Assembly (NCBI RefSeq): GCF_910596095.1
Contig: NC_056550.1
Span: 13,255,501 to 13,319,500 of the forward strand
Length of the DNA: 64,000 nucleotides
From: Thunnus maccoyii
Taxonomy: Eukaryota > Chordata > Actinopteri > Scombriformes > Scombridae
Direction: 5' to 3'
Part shown: one piece after another, positions 32,487 through 45,844 of the stretch
Position numbering within the stretch: the stretch's first letter is position 1
Layout of the letters: the number at the start of each line of letters is the position of its first letter
Notes under the pieces: model-generated
Databases searched by the model: none
Told to the model about the DNA's origin: nothing
The model's input: only the letters and a program-made list of their open reading frames with translations
Translations under genes and position numbers: made by a program

Positions 32487-33169
32487 CTGCAGAGTAACAC
32501 CACTGGACGTGGGTCGATTATATTGATTACACACACACACATACACACACATATAGAGATGTACAAAGAACACTAATTTATACACTTGACACATGTATAT
32601 AGATCTTGTAAATGTGTGTGCAGTCTGTCCTGCATACTGTAACTCTCCCACATGTTTATGCACACACAATCGAAACACACACCCACTCAGTACTGCTGCT
32701 GCCTGGATGGCATAAACACCTGTTGGCGCTATTGATTCAATACGCAATCATTGGAATTGCGATAGGATGTTGCTTCAAAAACCAGAATCTCTCAATGCAA
32801 AGTGAGTAACACAGAGCATTTTAACCTTCAGTTGTATGGATCTGTAAAAATGAACTAAAGCCAGGCATGTGTTTTGTTTTCTCTTTCATCACATTGCAAC
32901 CTGTAGCCTTGCTGTCTCCTCGCTGAGAAACTTGTACTCACCCTAGATCCTCCTAGTACTGTCACTGCCGTATCAAAGTGGTCTTGAAAATACTGTGATG
33001 TGTGTTTGCGTGTGTGTGTGTGTGTGTGTGTTAAGGTAACCTCTACAGGAGGAGAATGCAAAGTGGACCTTCAGCAGTAAATGGTTGCTGAATTTAGTTG
33101 TTTTTAATTCCTAAAAGGTATTCAAAAGCGGAAGAGACATTTGTGGAATACAGGCGGTTGGGATTTTTG

Positions 33170-33223
<54 letters not shown>

Positions 33224-34750
33224 CATAGCCCCTGTTGTGTGTTTTCTGTATGCTCGTATGAGCACCGGGGTCACACACTCTGCTGTTACTTCTGGAGACC
33301 GACTGAACACGCTTTTCCATAATGGTTGTGTATACTTGTGTCGCAGGTGTGTATGTCTGGTTGTGTGACTGTGAGTCATGCCAAGTGTTGACTGTTCCAA
33401 CTGTAGATATTTTCTAAAGGCATTCAAATATAATTTGGGAGACGTGTGTAGATTTCCTGTGTTCATTTGCCTGTAAAGAAAAACATTCTTGTGTTCTTGG
33501 AGTGCCTGTCGCAGCTGCTACACACACTTGTAAAGATAAAGCTACGGCTGTGGAATAGGGGCTCTCATTAGTTGCTGCAAAAAAATCCTCTCTTTATACT
33601 GAACATCTGGTTCCACGAGAGAGATACTGTACTGTGTCATGTATTTATGTTCAAAGTGCTTCATTCCTGTCCATCTAATAAGTTCCTCTGTGGCCTCATT
33701 TTCCTTTTGACATATCATTTTCCAGCCTTATTTGAATAGATTTTTCCATGTCTGTGCCAAACCTGTTTACTTTGATCCCAAATCCCATTGTTTTTAAATG
33801 ATCTTTCTATGTTTTAAGGAGGACTGTGCCTGAGTAAGAACGGTGATATACTTATATTCTACTGTATTTATCCACTATTTTGAATTTTGTTGTCACTAAG
33901 TGAACCTCTTGTGCAGTGTATGGTGCTGTGTTGTCACACATTGTAAACAACCTTTGTGTGCATTATTGATTTGTGATTGTATGTTCAGCTCTCAATCCTA
34001 TATCATATCTGATGACGTTTTTCCTCCCACAAACAGGCTAACGCCCTGCCTCTTTGCACATACTGACTAATGTCTTTGAAACTCCGACAGAGTGATCTCA
34101 AATGTTTTTCATTTCTTTAGACGTCCTTTGTGTGTTTTTGACGTGGGTTGCAGGTGTCAGATTCATCGCGTGCCACTCAGTGCGGTTTTGAAGCGTTGGG
34201 TGTGAGATCTGATGACTCTTATCTGCACAGTCCTCAACCTCAACACTCATCTCCCTCCACTGTAATGTACTTTCATCTCACTGCATTTCCACCTTCCTGC
34301 CAATGGCTTTGTTTTGCTTCAAACATCCACATTCTTAAACACTGTTTGTCAAGATTGGTTGTTATAAACATGTCATCTTTGGATTTCTAAATACAATGTC
34401 TTTTAAATAGCTGCAATGTTTTCAACAGGGCATTGTGAGCCTCAAACCAGCACATTATCCTTTCTAGGGAGTCTAATGCTACCACAGCTGAGTACATATC
34501 ACTCCAGTCTTTTAATGATCTACAGCATATAGAATGGCCATTGTTTACCCAGTAAAAAAAAAAAGTTAAGTCATTTTTATAGTGCATTGTTTCTTATGTA
34601 CAAAACAAACTGAGAAAAAAAGATGTTCAGTGGCAGTGTTTTATGGATTTGGTCTGCTATAAGTATGACTGTGCCTTTGGAGGTGGTAGAATGCAATTCA
34701 GATGTTTTTAATTTTAAAGATATAAATTAAAGAATTTTTAAAAATGTGCT
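32487..34750 (+). other. rfx1 3' UTR (inferred)
   Basis: No other gene signal lies between the rfx1 stop and 34750. An ATTAAA signal at about 34726-34731 would end a ~2.2 kb 3' UTR. The stretch includes (TG)n at 33002-33030 and a longer one at 33173-33221. Confidence 0.55.
33173..33221. repeat. (GT)n microsatellite in rfx1 3' UTR
   Basis: About 49 bp of GT dinucleotides. On the rfx1 strand it would be a UG/GU repeat in the mRNA tail. Confidence 0.95.
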
Positions 34751-35504
34751 TGTTTTCCCTCTTGTAGTTTTTTTTTTTTCCCCTGAAAGTTCAGTAAAAG
34801 TTCAACAGTCATTTCACACATTAGTATTTATAATCTTTGCGGTTAATACACAGGTTTGCTGTCTGACATGCATCCGTGATCTTACGTTTTAAGTGTTTTG
34901 TTTTTTTGTTTTTTTTGTTTAGAAAAACAGTGTGACTTCCGGGGTCATACTTTTCACACAGACACTATTACCACTTCTGCTGCAATGTACCAAGTAAGTT
35001 GCTGAAACAGAAACCACAAATACCGTGAATCTATTTTATGACGTCTTACTTCTGCATGCTTGTGCAGACTTAACACTTCGCATGTGTTTTTTTCAGTTTC
35101 AGCAGTCAAGCTGGAAAACAAAATGTGGCATGAAAGTTACTACAAAACCATCAAGAGTTCTGAAAAATACAAAGTAGATTTTGCTGACAAGTATAAAGCC
35201 ATGGTGTACATGGTGTACTGCCATGCTTTACATGTCACGGGTGCAGTGCACTTGTTTGTTAAAGATATTGTGGCACAGTAGGTTTCTGAGGTATAGGATT
35301 AAATGCTTGACTGCAAACATGCACAGATGGCTGATAAACTGAAAGGAAAAAAAAACAAAACACGTGTCTGAATTGTTGAGACACTGTGACACGCCAGACC
35401 AAACAGGACTCACACAGTCTTCCTCAGATTTTTTTGATTCACAAGTTTGGAGATTTTGAGTGTTATGTCAGTTACTCTTTTCAATATACACAGACGGGTG
35501 ACAA

Positions 35505-36175
35505 ATTAAAGGAAAAACCGGTTCAGGTCTGAATGCTTCACCCCTGCAGCGAAGGGATCTGGGGGCTCTGTTATGCTGTAGGGGACATTTTGCTGGCATG
35601 GTTTGGGTCACCTTGTCCCTTTAGAGGGAAGGGTCACTGCAAAACAATACAACGTTGATCTGAGTGATCATCTTTATCCTGTTATGAAACATTTCTATCC
35701 TGATGGGAGTGGTTTCTTCCAGGATGACAATGCCCCCATCCATAGGGCGCAGTGAATTAATTACAAATAACTGATGAAAATGGGATGATTGTGATGCATG
35801 TGGTTGTATATGGAAATACCAACACCGAACTTCATTCAGTATCTCTTAAGCCTAGGAAATTGGCAGATCTGGACTTACAAATATATATTCTGGATATTGC
35901 AATAAAACTCTGAAAGACACCTCGCTCTCTGTGAATTCATCTTAAATTTCCACTGCAGTCATCCTGGAAGAAACCATTCCCATCATGAGACATGTTTCAA
36001 TAAAAAGGATAAAGGTCATCACTCAGATCAACTTTGTATTGATTTGCAGTCACCCATTCCTCTAAGGGGACAAGTGGACCCATATTATGCCAGCAAAATG
36101 CCCCCCCACAGCATAACAGAGCCACCAAATCCCCTCACTGTAGCAGTCAAGCATTCAGACCTGGACCAGCTTCAG
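35505..36175. mobile_element. Inverted pair of Tc1-like transposase fragments
   Basis: The left arm (~35505-35740, plus strand) encodes Tc1/mariner DDE-transposase stretches such as FFQDDNAPIHRAQ and VMLW, but is broken by changes (e.g. the usual catalytic-end SPDLNPIE region is missing). The right arm (~35955-36175) is the same segment inverted, with small indels. The ~210 bp spacer is unrelated. The arms look about 80-85% identical by eye. No intact transposase remains. Confidence 0.75.
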
Positions 36176-36179
36176 TATC

Positions 36180-38110
36180 ACTCGTCTGTATATTTATACG
36201 TCAATAACCCGGTCTTGTCTTTGCAGCACAGTCTGATTTATCAATCAATCAGTGGAAGACTATTGACATCTAGTGGTGATTTCTCTGAACTGTGCTTCTG
36301 TTATGTCTGGAGACAACAGGCTGTTCTAGTTTTATGTTCATACTGTTTGTAAAAGAATATGAAACACAACAAAATATTCAACACACATTTGTAAGTAATT
36401 GACACTTGCCCCTTTTTAATTCACAGTATTGCTGCTGGTGGTCATTTATTAACAATATCAACACTGCTGCCAGAGGCAGGCTCACAGCTGCCATTCAGAA
36501 TACAAGAATCATACTTGATACATCTCTGTAAGTCAAAACCAACAGCTTTATATTGCTGAATGTATGTACATATATAATAAAGAGGGACACGTTGGAAGAC
36601 TAAATTTCATTCTTTTGCACACAATGACTGTGGACAGACCGTTGGCATCTGTAAACCAAGATGTGAAAAGTAAAAAGCAGTAACATGCAAATCTGAGATG
36701 AAACACAATCACAGCGTAGTTCAACTGCAACATAGAACAACTGTAGTGTCTTTCATGACATGTACAGGCAGAGACAGGAAGCCTGTTCCCATTGTGGTAG
36801 AACCTGCACCTGTCTGAGCTGCAGGGGAACAAAATGACCAAAACCTCCACATGAGAAAAGACTCCACCTTAAAGTCCCTACATGACAGTTACAAAGACTA
36901 CATATGCAGTTGCCTCATTAAGGTGAATGCCCACTAGCGGTATGTGTGTAACTAAGAGCAGGTTCACACCAAGCTGGCCGAATTTGAAAACCATTTCTGG
37001 TCTCCAGAATGGACATTTAAAGAGGCAAGAGCTTGGAGTATTGGTAGATGTGTGCAAAAAAGCAAAAACAAACTGAGGGAAGGAGAAAAGTCTGAAATCG
37101 TGGCAGCATAAACCAAACGTACTACATTAACAAAGTGGTAGACATTGCAACCCCAGAGATGAACACAGAGATAGATAGCAGTCTCAACAATCTTTATGTA
37201 GTGATCCTCACACATGGGGATTTATGGCAGGGCCAAGACAACGATGCCTAACCTGGTATAAGGCGCATACATCCTGGAGCCTATGGCTAATAAACAAAGA
37301 AAATAATTTTTCCTTCAACCTTCAAGGACACCAGGATGAAGTGTAAAACCTTTCATGGCCTCCCCTGATGAAATATCTTAACATAAACTTTTGAATCCCT
37401 AAAAACAGCTCATGGCTTTGCATCTTAATCCCTGCCACGTGTCATCATTACAACTTTAATATCTCCAATAGAAGGCCGACTGAAGATGAAGGGCTACCCC
37501 GCTCTTTGTTAGATGCCTTACTTGTAAGTGTTTTAAAAATCTACCTCTAGCAGCTTTCAACAATTATCCCACATGCATAAATCAACATTATATAATTCCA
37601 TTAGTACACTATAAAACTGGCTCACTCATACAAAGTACTGTACTGGTGAACGCATTAATAAACAAAAAGAAAAACCATCCAAATGTTGAAACAGCTAAAC
37701 ACCATGCAAGCCTCAGCAGAGGTAATGTGACACTTTAATTTTAAAAAAAGAAATCAAAAGACTGAGCAAATCAAATGAGCTTTAAAAATGATTTCTCCGA
37801 TTAATTGCCTGTTCCAGATACATATGACTATAGTTCTAACAGCTTTGCGTAATTCAGTTTAACACTGCAATATGAAGGCAAGTGCTTTAAAAAAAAAAAA
37901 AAAAAGGGACTTAGAAATCTTAAGAAGTTAATAAAAGGCAGACGAGATAGATGTACTGGCAACTCAGTCTCCTCCGCAATGAAGTAAGCATTTGCAGGCT
38001 TCCATGTTCGTAACAGCATATTTACGTAGAGGCATTGAGAAGCTTTGCAAAAATTGTGCACCTGTCATGACGAGATGATCAGTCTTCTCCCTCCCCTCAG
38101 CAGCAAAGCA
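36180..38110. other. Intergenic region between rfx1 and khsrp 3' ends
   Basis: The two genes converge here. Beyond the Tc1 palindrome I see AT-rich DNA with short ORFs lacking domains and no RNA gene. Part of it may be an extended khsrp 3' UTR. Confidence 0.55.
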
Positions 38111-38139
38111 CTAGAACGTTTGTTCAGTTAACATTTTTT

Positions 38140-38145
38140 TTTATT
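38140..38145 (-). terminator. Candidate khsrp poly(A) signal
   Basis: AATAAA on the minus strand, about 170 bp past the khsrp stop codon, within an A-rich run. More distal signals cannot be excluded. Confidence 0.5.
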
Positions 38146-38312
38146 AAAAAGTATCCAGGTCATGTTTGGTGGCGAGGAAGGGTTTCGCTTCCCCTCACAA
38201 CAAATAAAAAATAAAAAAATAAAACTTAATAGGCTAGATCCTGGCCTTAAGTTCAGGGTCCTCTTCATCATCCCAACTCTCTCAGGCATCAGAGAACTTC
38301 TGCCATGAACTT

Positions 38313-41300
38313 TCATTGTGCCTGAAATAAAGATGTTGAAACAAAGCACAGGCTTTGTGTGAAAACCACTAAAGGGAACTGGACTTACTACAGCACACGA
38401 AACAGGAAGTGTTTTCTAGCCCACAATGAAACCGTTTTTGTTTCTATACCAACCTGTCCTTGCTGGGGAGTGGCTGGCTGACCGGAGGCCTGTCCTGTCT
38501 GTCCGTAGTACGCAGCCTGCTGTCTGTAGTACTCTGCCCAGGCTGCGCTGTAGTCCGGCTGGCCTCCTGATGCGGGTGCTGCTCCCCCTGCTGCTCCTGG
38601 AGCTGCAGCTGCTGTCCCCGGAGCGGAGCCACCTGCTTGAGCTGGGGGGGGGGGCGACAAGAGAGACATGGCCCAGCTCACCACAAAGATGTCTTTAGGA
38701 AGCAGAACTAAAACTGACAAGCTGTACCTCAACCTGTTGCTGCATGTCATTTATTCAGTTTTTTCTTTACACAAAATATTTTTTTCTTTTCTGTGCAAAA
38801 CATCAACCTCCCTTCATTGTGCAAATTATACAAATCAGTTTGTGGCTGGAAAGATTGAGACACTAGGGATGCTGAATCATTTCCCTAAATAAAACATCAG
38901 AAATTACAAAAATGGTTTTGATATTTTTTCTGTCTTTCATCAAGTACTATGAGATTTTTGGCTTTTAACTAACAACTATTTTCATTATTAATGGAGATAA
39001 TTAATTTTTTAGTAATTGTTTTGTCTATGAAATCACAGGCTCCCAAAGGGACAATGGTTAAGTGCTAATTTAGTCCAACAACACTCAAAAAGTCTAAAGA
39101 TATTCAATTTACAATGCTATGAAATAGAGAAAAAGCTAATCCTTACAATGATGTTGTATGTTTTTAGGTTTTACTTTATAAATTATACTTTATGAATAAC
39201 TAAAAGCAAACCACCTATCATTAAAGTTGTCATGGATTTTTCTGTTGATCCGACTGATTAAAGCTAATCAATTCAGCACTAAGATAAAAATGTGCTCGGG
39301 AAAGCTGTAGACAGCCTCACCCATCTTCTTGTAGTACTCCTCCCAGGCCTTGGTGTAGTCTGGCTGGCCCCCCGGTGTCTGTGCGGGCTGGGTCTGGTCG
39401 CCTGCAGTTTGGGCACCTCCACCTGGGTTTGAGGGGTACTGGGCTGGCACAGCCCCCGACGGCTGCTGGTAGTACTGAGCATAGTAGGCCGCCCACGCTG
39501 CGTTGGGGTCATTGGCTGCTGCCTTGCCTAGAAAAGATGCAGGGTGGAGGGGGTGAGGTCCTCATAGGGTGAGGGTGAGCCCCTGCTACTGGCCTGGAGA
39601 CCGGGCTTGGAGACCAGGGGGGGAAACAGAGACACGGTTAGCCAGAGATGCTTATGGTAAAGACAGTGCATCTCATCACAAAATTTCCACCAGAACTCCT
39701 GATGACCATCCCAGATTTAGAAAAAAAAATGTCATCACTCATTTGACGTGACTGTGATACAGTAAAACATATAGATTGTAGTTAAGTAGTATTGATGTGT
39801 ATATAAAGAGGGCCGACATGCTGAAATGAGCTGAAATAAACATGATTCAACATCATTAACCCCTGAAAACCAGCAGAGGCAGTGAAGTCAAAGGTGACTC
39901 ACTGGGATCGTGGGGTGCCTGCGGCTGCCACTGCTGGTAGGTGTTACTCCAACCCTGAGGAGTGTACTGATGAGGACCTGGAGGACCACCACTGTGGAGA
40001 AAAATGTTATAGTGTCAAACCCCTCTCAGTATTATCACCCTGACATGATGAGAAATAAGATCTTAAATGTTCTTCAGGTCTGCTTATATGTTCGTAAATG
40101 AAGTAAAGTGACAAAGACAGCTCTTGCAGTACTTTCTGTGTAGTTGCTCACTGTTTGTAGCTACTCACTGTGGTGGCCCAGGGGCCCCAGGTGGCCCAGG
40201 GTTGTATGGGTTGGGGTTGTAGGGACCCATTGGACCAGCAGGACCTGGTCCACCTGGCCCTGGGCCCACAGGACAAAGAGGACCCTGGAACACACAAAAT
40301 AATTAAAATTTAGCGGTATTTGTAAAATAATCTCATTCAGCATAGAAGAAATTTAACAAAGTTAAGAAAACCAACTGAGATATGATCATTTTTGTTCTAG
40401 CTGCTGCTTATCAGTTTGCCTTCATGTTCAGTAACTAAAACCAAAAATACCTCAATCTTCTCTTCAATCAGCTGCTTGGCGTGGTCAATCTGCTGCGGTG
40501 AGCCACGAATGATAAACAGCTTGAAGTTGGGGTCTCCGTTGGGGGGCGGCTGCCGTGAGATTTCCACAAAGGCTCCTGTCTGCTGGTTGATGGACTTGAC
40601 GTTCTCTCCTCCCCGACCAATCACAAGCCCACATTTGTGGGCAGGAATAGAGAATGTCATTTCCCCTCCGGGGGGCCCCCAACCACCTTGTCCCCCACCT
40701 CGGCCCCTGTTGCCTGCAGGTATTCCTGGAGGACCTGGGGGGCCCTGTGGATGATGGAGAGAGCCTGATGACTTTAGCATATTTCTATATAGTAAGTGTG
40801 TCTCAAAGAAATATTTATATTGAATAAAAAGGGTTTTATGACTTAAGTGGAGGATATTGCATTTTTTAAGAGTTTAGATCCACTGATGCAAACATTATGC
40901 AGCTCTAAAGCAAAAAATAAATAAACTACCTCAAGCCTGCTGCTATACATTTATTATTAGCCACAACTGATTAAGATGATACTTTACTACATTTTAGGGA
41001 ATGTGTGTATTAGATTATGAGTGGCTAAAAGCATGCTTCGGAGTGTGACAGTTCATTCGTGTGTGTGTGTGAGAGTGATCCATACCCCCTGTCCCTCCTC
41101 CCTGACCCTAATGCTCTGCAGCAGGTCGTTTATGATCTGTGCTGCATGTTCGCAGCGGTCAGGGGGTCCGCTGATGTGGGCAATCTTATCTGGACCAGTC
41201 CCATCATCTGAGAGAAAGATTTAAATTGCATTAAGGAATGTTTTTGATATTAACACTGATTACTGAATGAAAGGTTCACTTGTAGTGCTGAGCCCACTGA

Positions 41301-44300
41301 GAATCAACACCAACTCTGTAGCTCTTGCAAACAAGTTGGTTTTTTTTTTTACGGATAACAAGGTCATTGCTCTGGTGTCTGGTTTATGAGCTCTGACCAA
41401 CCTTCACAACAAAAGATGTTGAGGGTATGAAAGACGGACAATGAGGCCCCATCTTCAATCAGGATCAAGTGTTATTTAAGATTATTTTTTAAATTGGTTC
41501 ACTGTGTCAATTAGTGGCATCAAACATCAAATTTGCAAGTTGTCTTGACACTTATGAGAACCTGCATGTAAAGGCAATGCAAGATGTTGCATCAAAATAT
41601 GTGAAATATCTGTAAATGCAACTAGTATAAAGTCATGAGAGGGTTCTACCTTGTTTGAACTGTATCCGAACTCCTGCATCATTCTGGATTTTCTTGATCA
41701 TCTCTCCGTTGCGCCCAATGACCACACCGACCGAGTGTCGTGGTACCGCGATCTGATTGGAAAACAGATGGTTCCAGATGTTTGCTCTACTTTTTATGTG
41801 TTTGGATTTGGTTCAAAGTCCCCTGATCCCATTCTTAATCTTTCTCCCAAACACAAACTTACATCCATGCCTCCTCCCATGCGAGAGCCGTAGTCATTTC
41901 TTTCACTATAACCCCCATGGTCTCTCTCCCTCAAAATCTCCTGCACCATTTCCTGGGCTTTCTGAAAGGAAAGACACAATGATTACAGTAGATGGCAACA
42001 CAGCACCACACATTTTTTAACTGGATGAGCTGATTTTATTTTTGTACCTGGACTTTGTATGGATCTCCAATAATACGCAGTGGCTTGTCAACGTTGGGTC
42101 CCTGAGAGGCATCCTGGATCAGGATCATCTTCACCCCTGCTCGCTCCTGCAATATCACACAATTAAATATTACGGTTAGGTACCACTGGAGAAAAAAAAA
42201 AACAACATTTTATGAAACTTTTTCACATATAAAACAGTAAAGATACTACATTGCAAAATTTCCAGTCTGTAAAAACAGCTCAATCAATCGGAGGGTTAGT
42301 GCATTTCAAAGTGCTTTTTCAGTAAAACTGTCCCACCTATCTCTGGAAACAAGCCGTCAAGATAGTTATAGTTTATAAAGTGACAGATACCTGTAGCTGT
42401 TTGATAGTCTCTCCTCCTTTGCCAATGACAAGTCCTGCCTTGCCAGCTGGAATCATCATCTCATGAACCGCGCCGTTCTGCCCGTTGGTGGACTCATGAT
42501 AAGAAGATGGGGGTGTACCCCTCCCTCGTGACACTATCTCATCCAAAAGCATCTTGGCTTTCCTAGTCGGGGAAGAGCTGACCAGTTACTCAATATCCAT
42601 TTTATATGAAATCATGTCAACATGTGCATTCACAGCTAATATAATGGCAAAGGACACTGACCTAATATTACGTCATGTAGTACTTATGAAATTAAGCAAT
42701 AAGTCATTACAGATCTAGAAATGGCATAATTGAATGGGGCTTCCAACAAAGTGAATTATATGTTTTTTGATTAGGCAACAAACATTTTTAATAGTTTTGG
42801 TATTTGACACAGTTCAACCTGCTTCATCATTAGTGACCATTTCTGATGCTTTCACATAAAATAACAATGAGCCTGTTTGCATTAAGTCTGAAACTTACTG
42901 TATGGACTCGGGTGAACCTGTGAGAGAGACGCTTCTATCTGGAAGGCCTCCGCTGTCTGGACACAGACAGAGTACATATGTAACGCACCTCAACAGCAAA
43001 AGGAAAATAACATTGCTAACTATAATTTTAAAAATAACAGACAGTACCTGGAGCTATCTGCACCTTGCAACCTGACTCCTGTTGTATCTTATTGATCTGT
43101 TCACCTCCGCGGCCAATAACTGCAGACAAAGACAGAAAAAGTTGTGCGTTGCTGGTGGGTCACATTTGCAGCAGTGGCATTTATGTGTGTCTTTTATCAC
43201 AGAAAAGGATCACTGTGGCATCAATATGTGCTAAAAAAAGATTTGGTCTGCACTCACTGAGTCCCACCATGCTGTCTGGAACACTGTACTCCTCTGTGGA
43301 AGAGGCGGGCCTGGCATCACCAGCAAGCAAGGATGACAAAAAGGCAGCAACATGTCACACAACTTTCTAATTGCGTATTTGCTACAAAAGACCCTATACT
43401 TCTACACAACACACAATCAAGTGAAAAATCTCACCTTTGATGTGCAAGAGCAGCTAGCTGTGCGCCAATAGCTGAGATGGGACAGCAACAGAAAGAAAGA
43501 GAGAGTGAGAAAACAGAGCAAGGCAGAGGATTTGGATTACTGATGGACTGTGAGATGAGAATGTGACACAGAGCACAGGAAGCGTGGACAGGCAAGGGTA
43601 AAAGGGCAAACTACTGAAACAGGAATACTGTACAACTGGAAAGGTCAACTGTGGGTTATAAACATCCCTCAGCAGGAAGTAAACAGACCATAACATAATG
43701 GGATGAAACTCACACAACGCTGTGGCTGAATCCAAGTCACTCTGTGCAGCCAGCTTCTTGCTCTCCGGCTCATCTGTCAGGTGAGCAAATGAAAGTGAGG
43801 AGGACTGCATGTGCCAAAATCAAGTATGCATTTAAACAGTGTAGTAATCTCTACCTGCATCCTCCAGCTGTCGTTTCTGTGGAGTGAACGGAAAGCCATC
43901 TGATGCATTGTTGTTGTTGTTCATGGGAGGACCAGCATCGCCCCCGATCTTGGCTGCAATCTGTAACACACAAGTAGAAGTCATCATGACAATTAAACTA
44001 TAAAATCCCTGACCATACTACTCTGCCAGTGAAATGTGTGCGCAAATTAACATATTCATAAGCTAAACAATGAATAGAGCTCCGTCTTGATGGCCCAAGA
44101 GATCCACTATTATACTGTGGATACCATGATGCCAGACTGGATACAGTAGCTACTACACTACCTTGATGCACTGGTGCCTTATCTTAAATGTTTTATTTTC
44201 CGGGCCTTAAGGCTGCGCTTTGCTACCATGTGTGTATTTCATGTCACTTTTAAATCACCCAAAACAATATGTTTAAACATCTTCTGCAAGTGCTAATAGT

Positions 44301-44764
44301 CACACATTTAATGTCATTCCTTCATTAACTTAGAGGTGGCCAGTGAATTTAAATAATAATATTAATAGAGCCAATTTGTTGTTTTATTGTTGTTTACACT
44401 GTGGGTTTTGCGGTCGTCAATGGTTTGTAACGTATATATTAGCCAACAAGGAGAGACATGACATGTCAGCGTAACTAGCTTAATTGTGCATTTGTTGAAA
44501 ACCGTTAACTCGGTAAAACAGGTGAATCCAAAATATTTAGCCCCGTGTTATGTGTCAGACTGTGCCAACGATGCTAGCCCTCAAGCTAACTAGTTAGCTA
44601 GCCCTTCCTCCAGACATGCTCCTGTCACATCTCACCTGCCGGGCCCGCTGCACCGCGTCCGCAAATGCATCTTTCTTGACGCCTCCTGCTCCGTTCCCGA
44701 GAGTTGCCTGTCCGCCGAGAGGGGCCCCGGAGCCGGGTGGAGGTACCGCGTTGTACTCAGACAT
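38313..44764 (-). CDS. khsrp: KH-type splicing regulatory protein (KSRP/FUBP2)
   Basis: Single-stranded nucleic-acid-binding protein that promotes AU-rich-element mRNA decay, splicing and let-7-type miRNA processing. Eighteen coding exons: 44636-44764, 43855-43960, 43714-43773, 43435-43471, 43258-43310, 43048-43119, 42899-42956, 42391-42562, 42048-42146, 41863-41961, 41650-41752, 41086-41207, 40451-40744, 40169-40284, 39903-39991, 39321-39527, 38454-38641 and 38313-38321. All phases close, giving 670 residues. N-box helix [19 protein letters not shown] at ~32-50. Four KH domains carry GRGG (KH1, ~117-185), GKGG (KH2, ~206-275), GRNG (KH3, ~296-365) and GRGG (KH4, ~392-460) loops. A Pro/Gly-rich linker leads to tyrosine-rich repeats with one [12 protein letters not shown] and one [13 protein letters not shown]. 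The last exon encodes only A-Q-stop, as in the human C-terminus. Confidence 0.97.
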
Positions 44765-44900
44765 GTTGACCCGAGCACAGAGCAGAAAACCGGGATAAAA
44801 GCTGCGCGAGAGAGGGGGGCAAAGTCAAGAAACTGACAGGATAAGGAAAGCGCTGGAGACACGACGGCGGCCGGGAAGGTTCATTCGCGTCCCAGTTTAG
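44765..44900 (-). promoter_or_regulatory. khsrp 5' UTR and promoter-proximal region
   Basis: GC-rich sequence directly upstream of the khsrp ATG. The first coding exon has no acceptor at its 5' side, so the ATG lies in exon 1. No TATA box was seen. Confidence 0.5.
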
Positions 44901-45840
44901 CTCCTTGAAATAATAACAAAAACACTTGCCACTGGCGAAACATGATACATTCAAATAGTATTTGCTTTGATTATTGCTGTTTGAATTTATCACACCAGAC
45001 AATGTATTTTTAACTTTAATAGGGAAAATTAATTTAAGTCCCCCTCCACTCAAAAATATGTTTTCTTCCTGTTCTTACAGTTGAATGTTTGAGCTTCACT
45101 GTGCAGAATGAAATATGTGCAGAGTTTGACACTAGGAGGCGTGTTTAATAATAAGTGAGCCTCACCAATATATTTATGAGAGATCCTCTCTGCACAACTC
45201 CATCACTGGTGAAATAACAGAATACCCCAGACAGTGTAAATACAGTCTCTTGATATTTATGAAGTATTCAGTTAAGAGAACATGTTATGTTATTATTAGT
45301 CATTGCATTAGTCAATACTGCATTTCAATTTGTGATACTCATACAACATTACTGGAACTAATCATGTTGGCATTTTCATAATTATTTTCCATATCCTTTA
45401 TATGACTAAAATGTGTTCTATACAGTTATGATTGTTAGGTTAACATTATTGTAAGACTATGATCACTACCTTTTCAGTATTCAGTACGCTTTTCAAGCCT
45501 GTAAAGTGTAAACCTGAACATTTGTTTGCTTCGTTGATCTCTGTGTTTATGTAAGTCATTACCACTGCTCAGTTGTTTTCTTCCTTAACATGTCAATTAT
45601 TAATGTACAGATTATAACAGTTTATAATGACAGTAGAAGAAACCATAAACAATATTTATGCTTGCTAAAACACCAGAAAACTATCTGCCATCAAAAACTA
45701 CTCCCAGTAGATATGGAGCCATCCAGTCCAGTCCAGTGGCTTTTTCCTGTTGGCATTTTTGCAAGCGTTTCATTTCCATCACTGTCACCAGTCAGTTTTT
45801 GTTCCACTATGTTTCTTTTTGTTTTGGTGCTACATTTGTT
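44900..45840. other. Intergenic spacer, khsrp to GIMAP gene
   Basis: AT-rich, with no recognisable coding exon, RNA gene or repeat family. The lower-strand end probably includes the GIMAP gene's 3' UTR. Confidence 0.5.
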
Positions 45841-45844
45841 GTGC

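Noticed and set aside
35060-35281. 73-codon plus ORF downstream of rfx1
   Set aside because: No domain and no promoter or splice signals. Lies beyond the inferred rfx1 poly(A) site.
43454-43810. 118-codon minus ORF inside khsrp
   Set aside because: It joins khsrp exon 43714-43773 to intronic sequence in one frame. The 37-nt exon 43435-43471 and its phases fit the real transcript.
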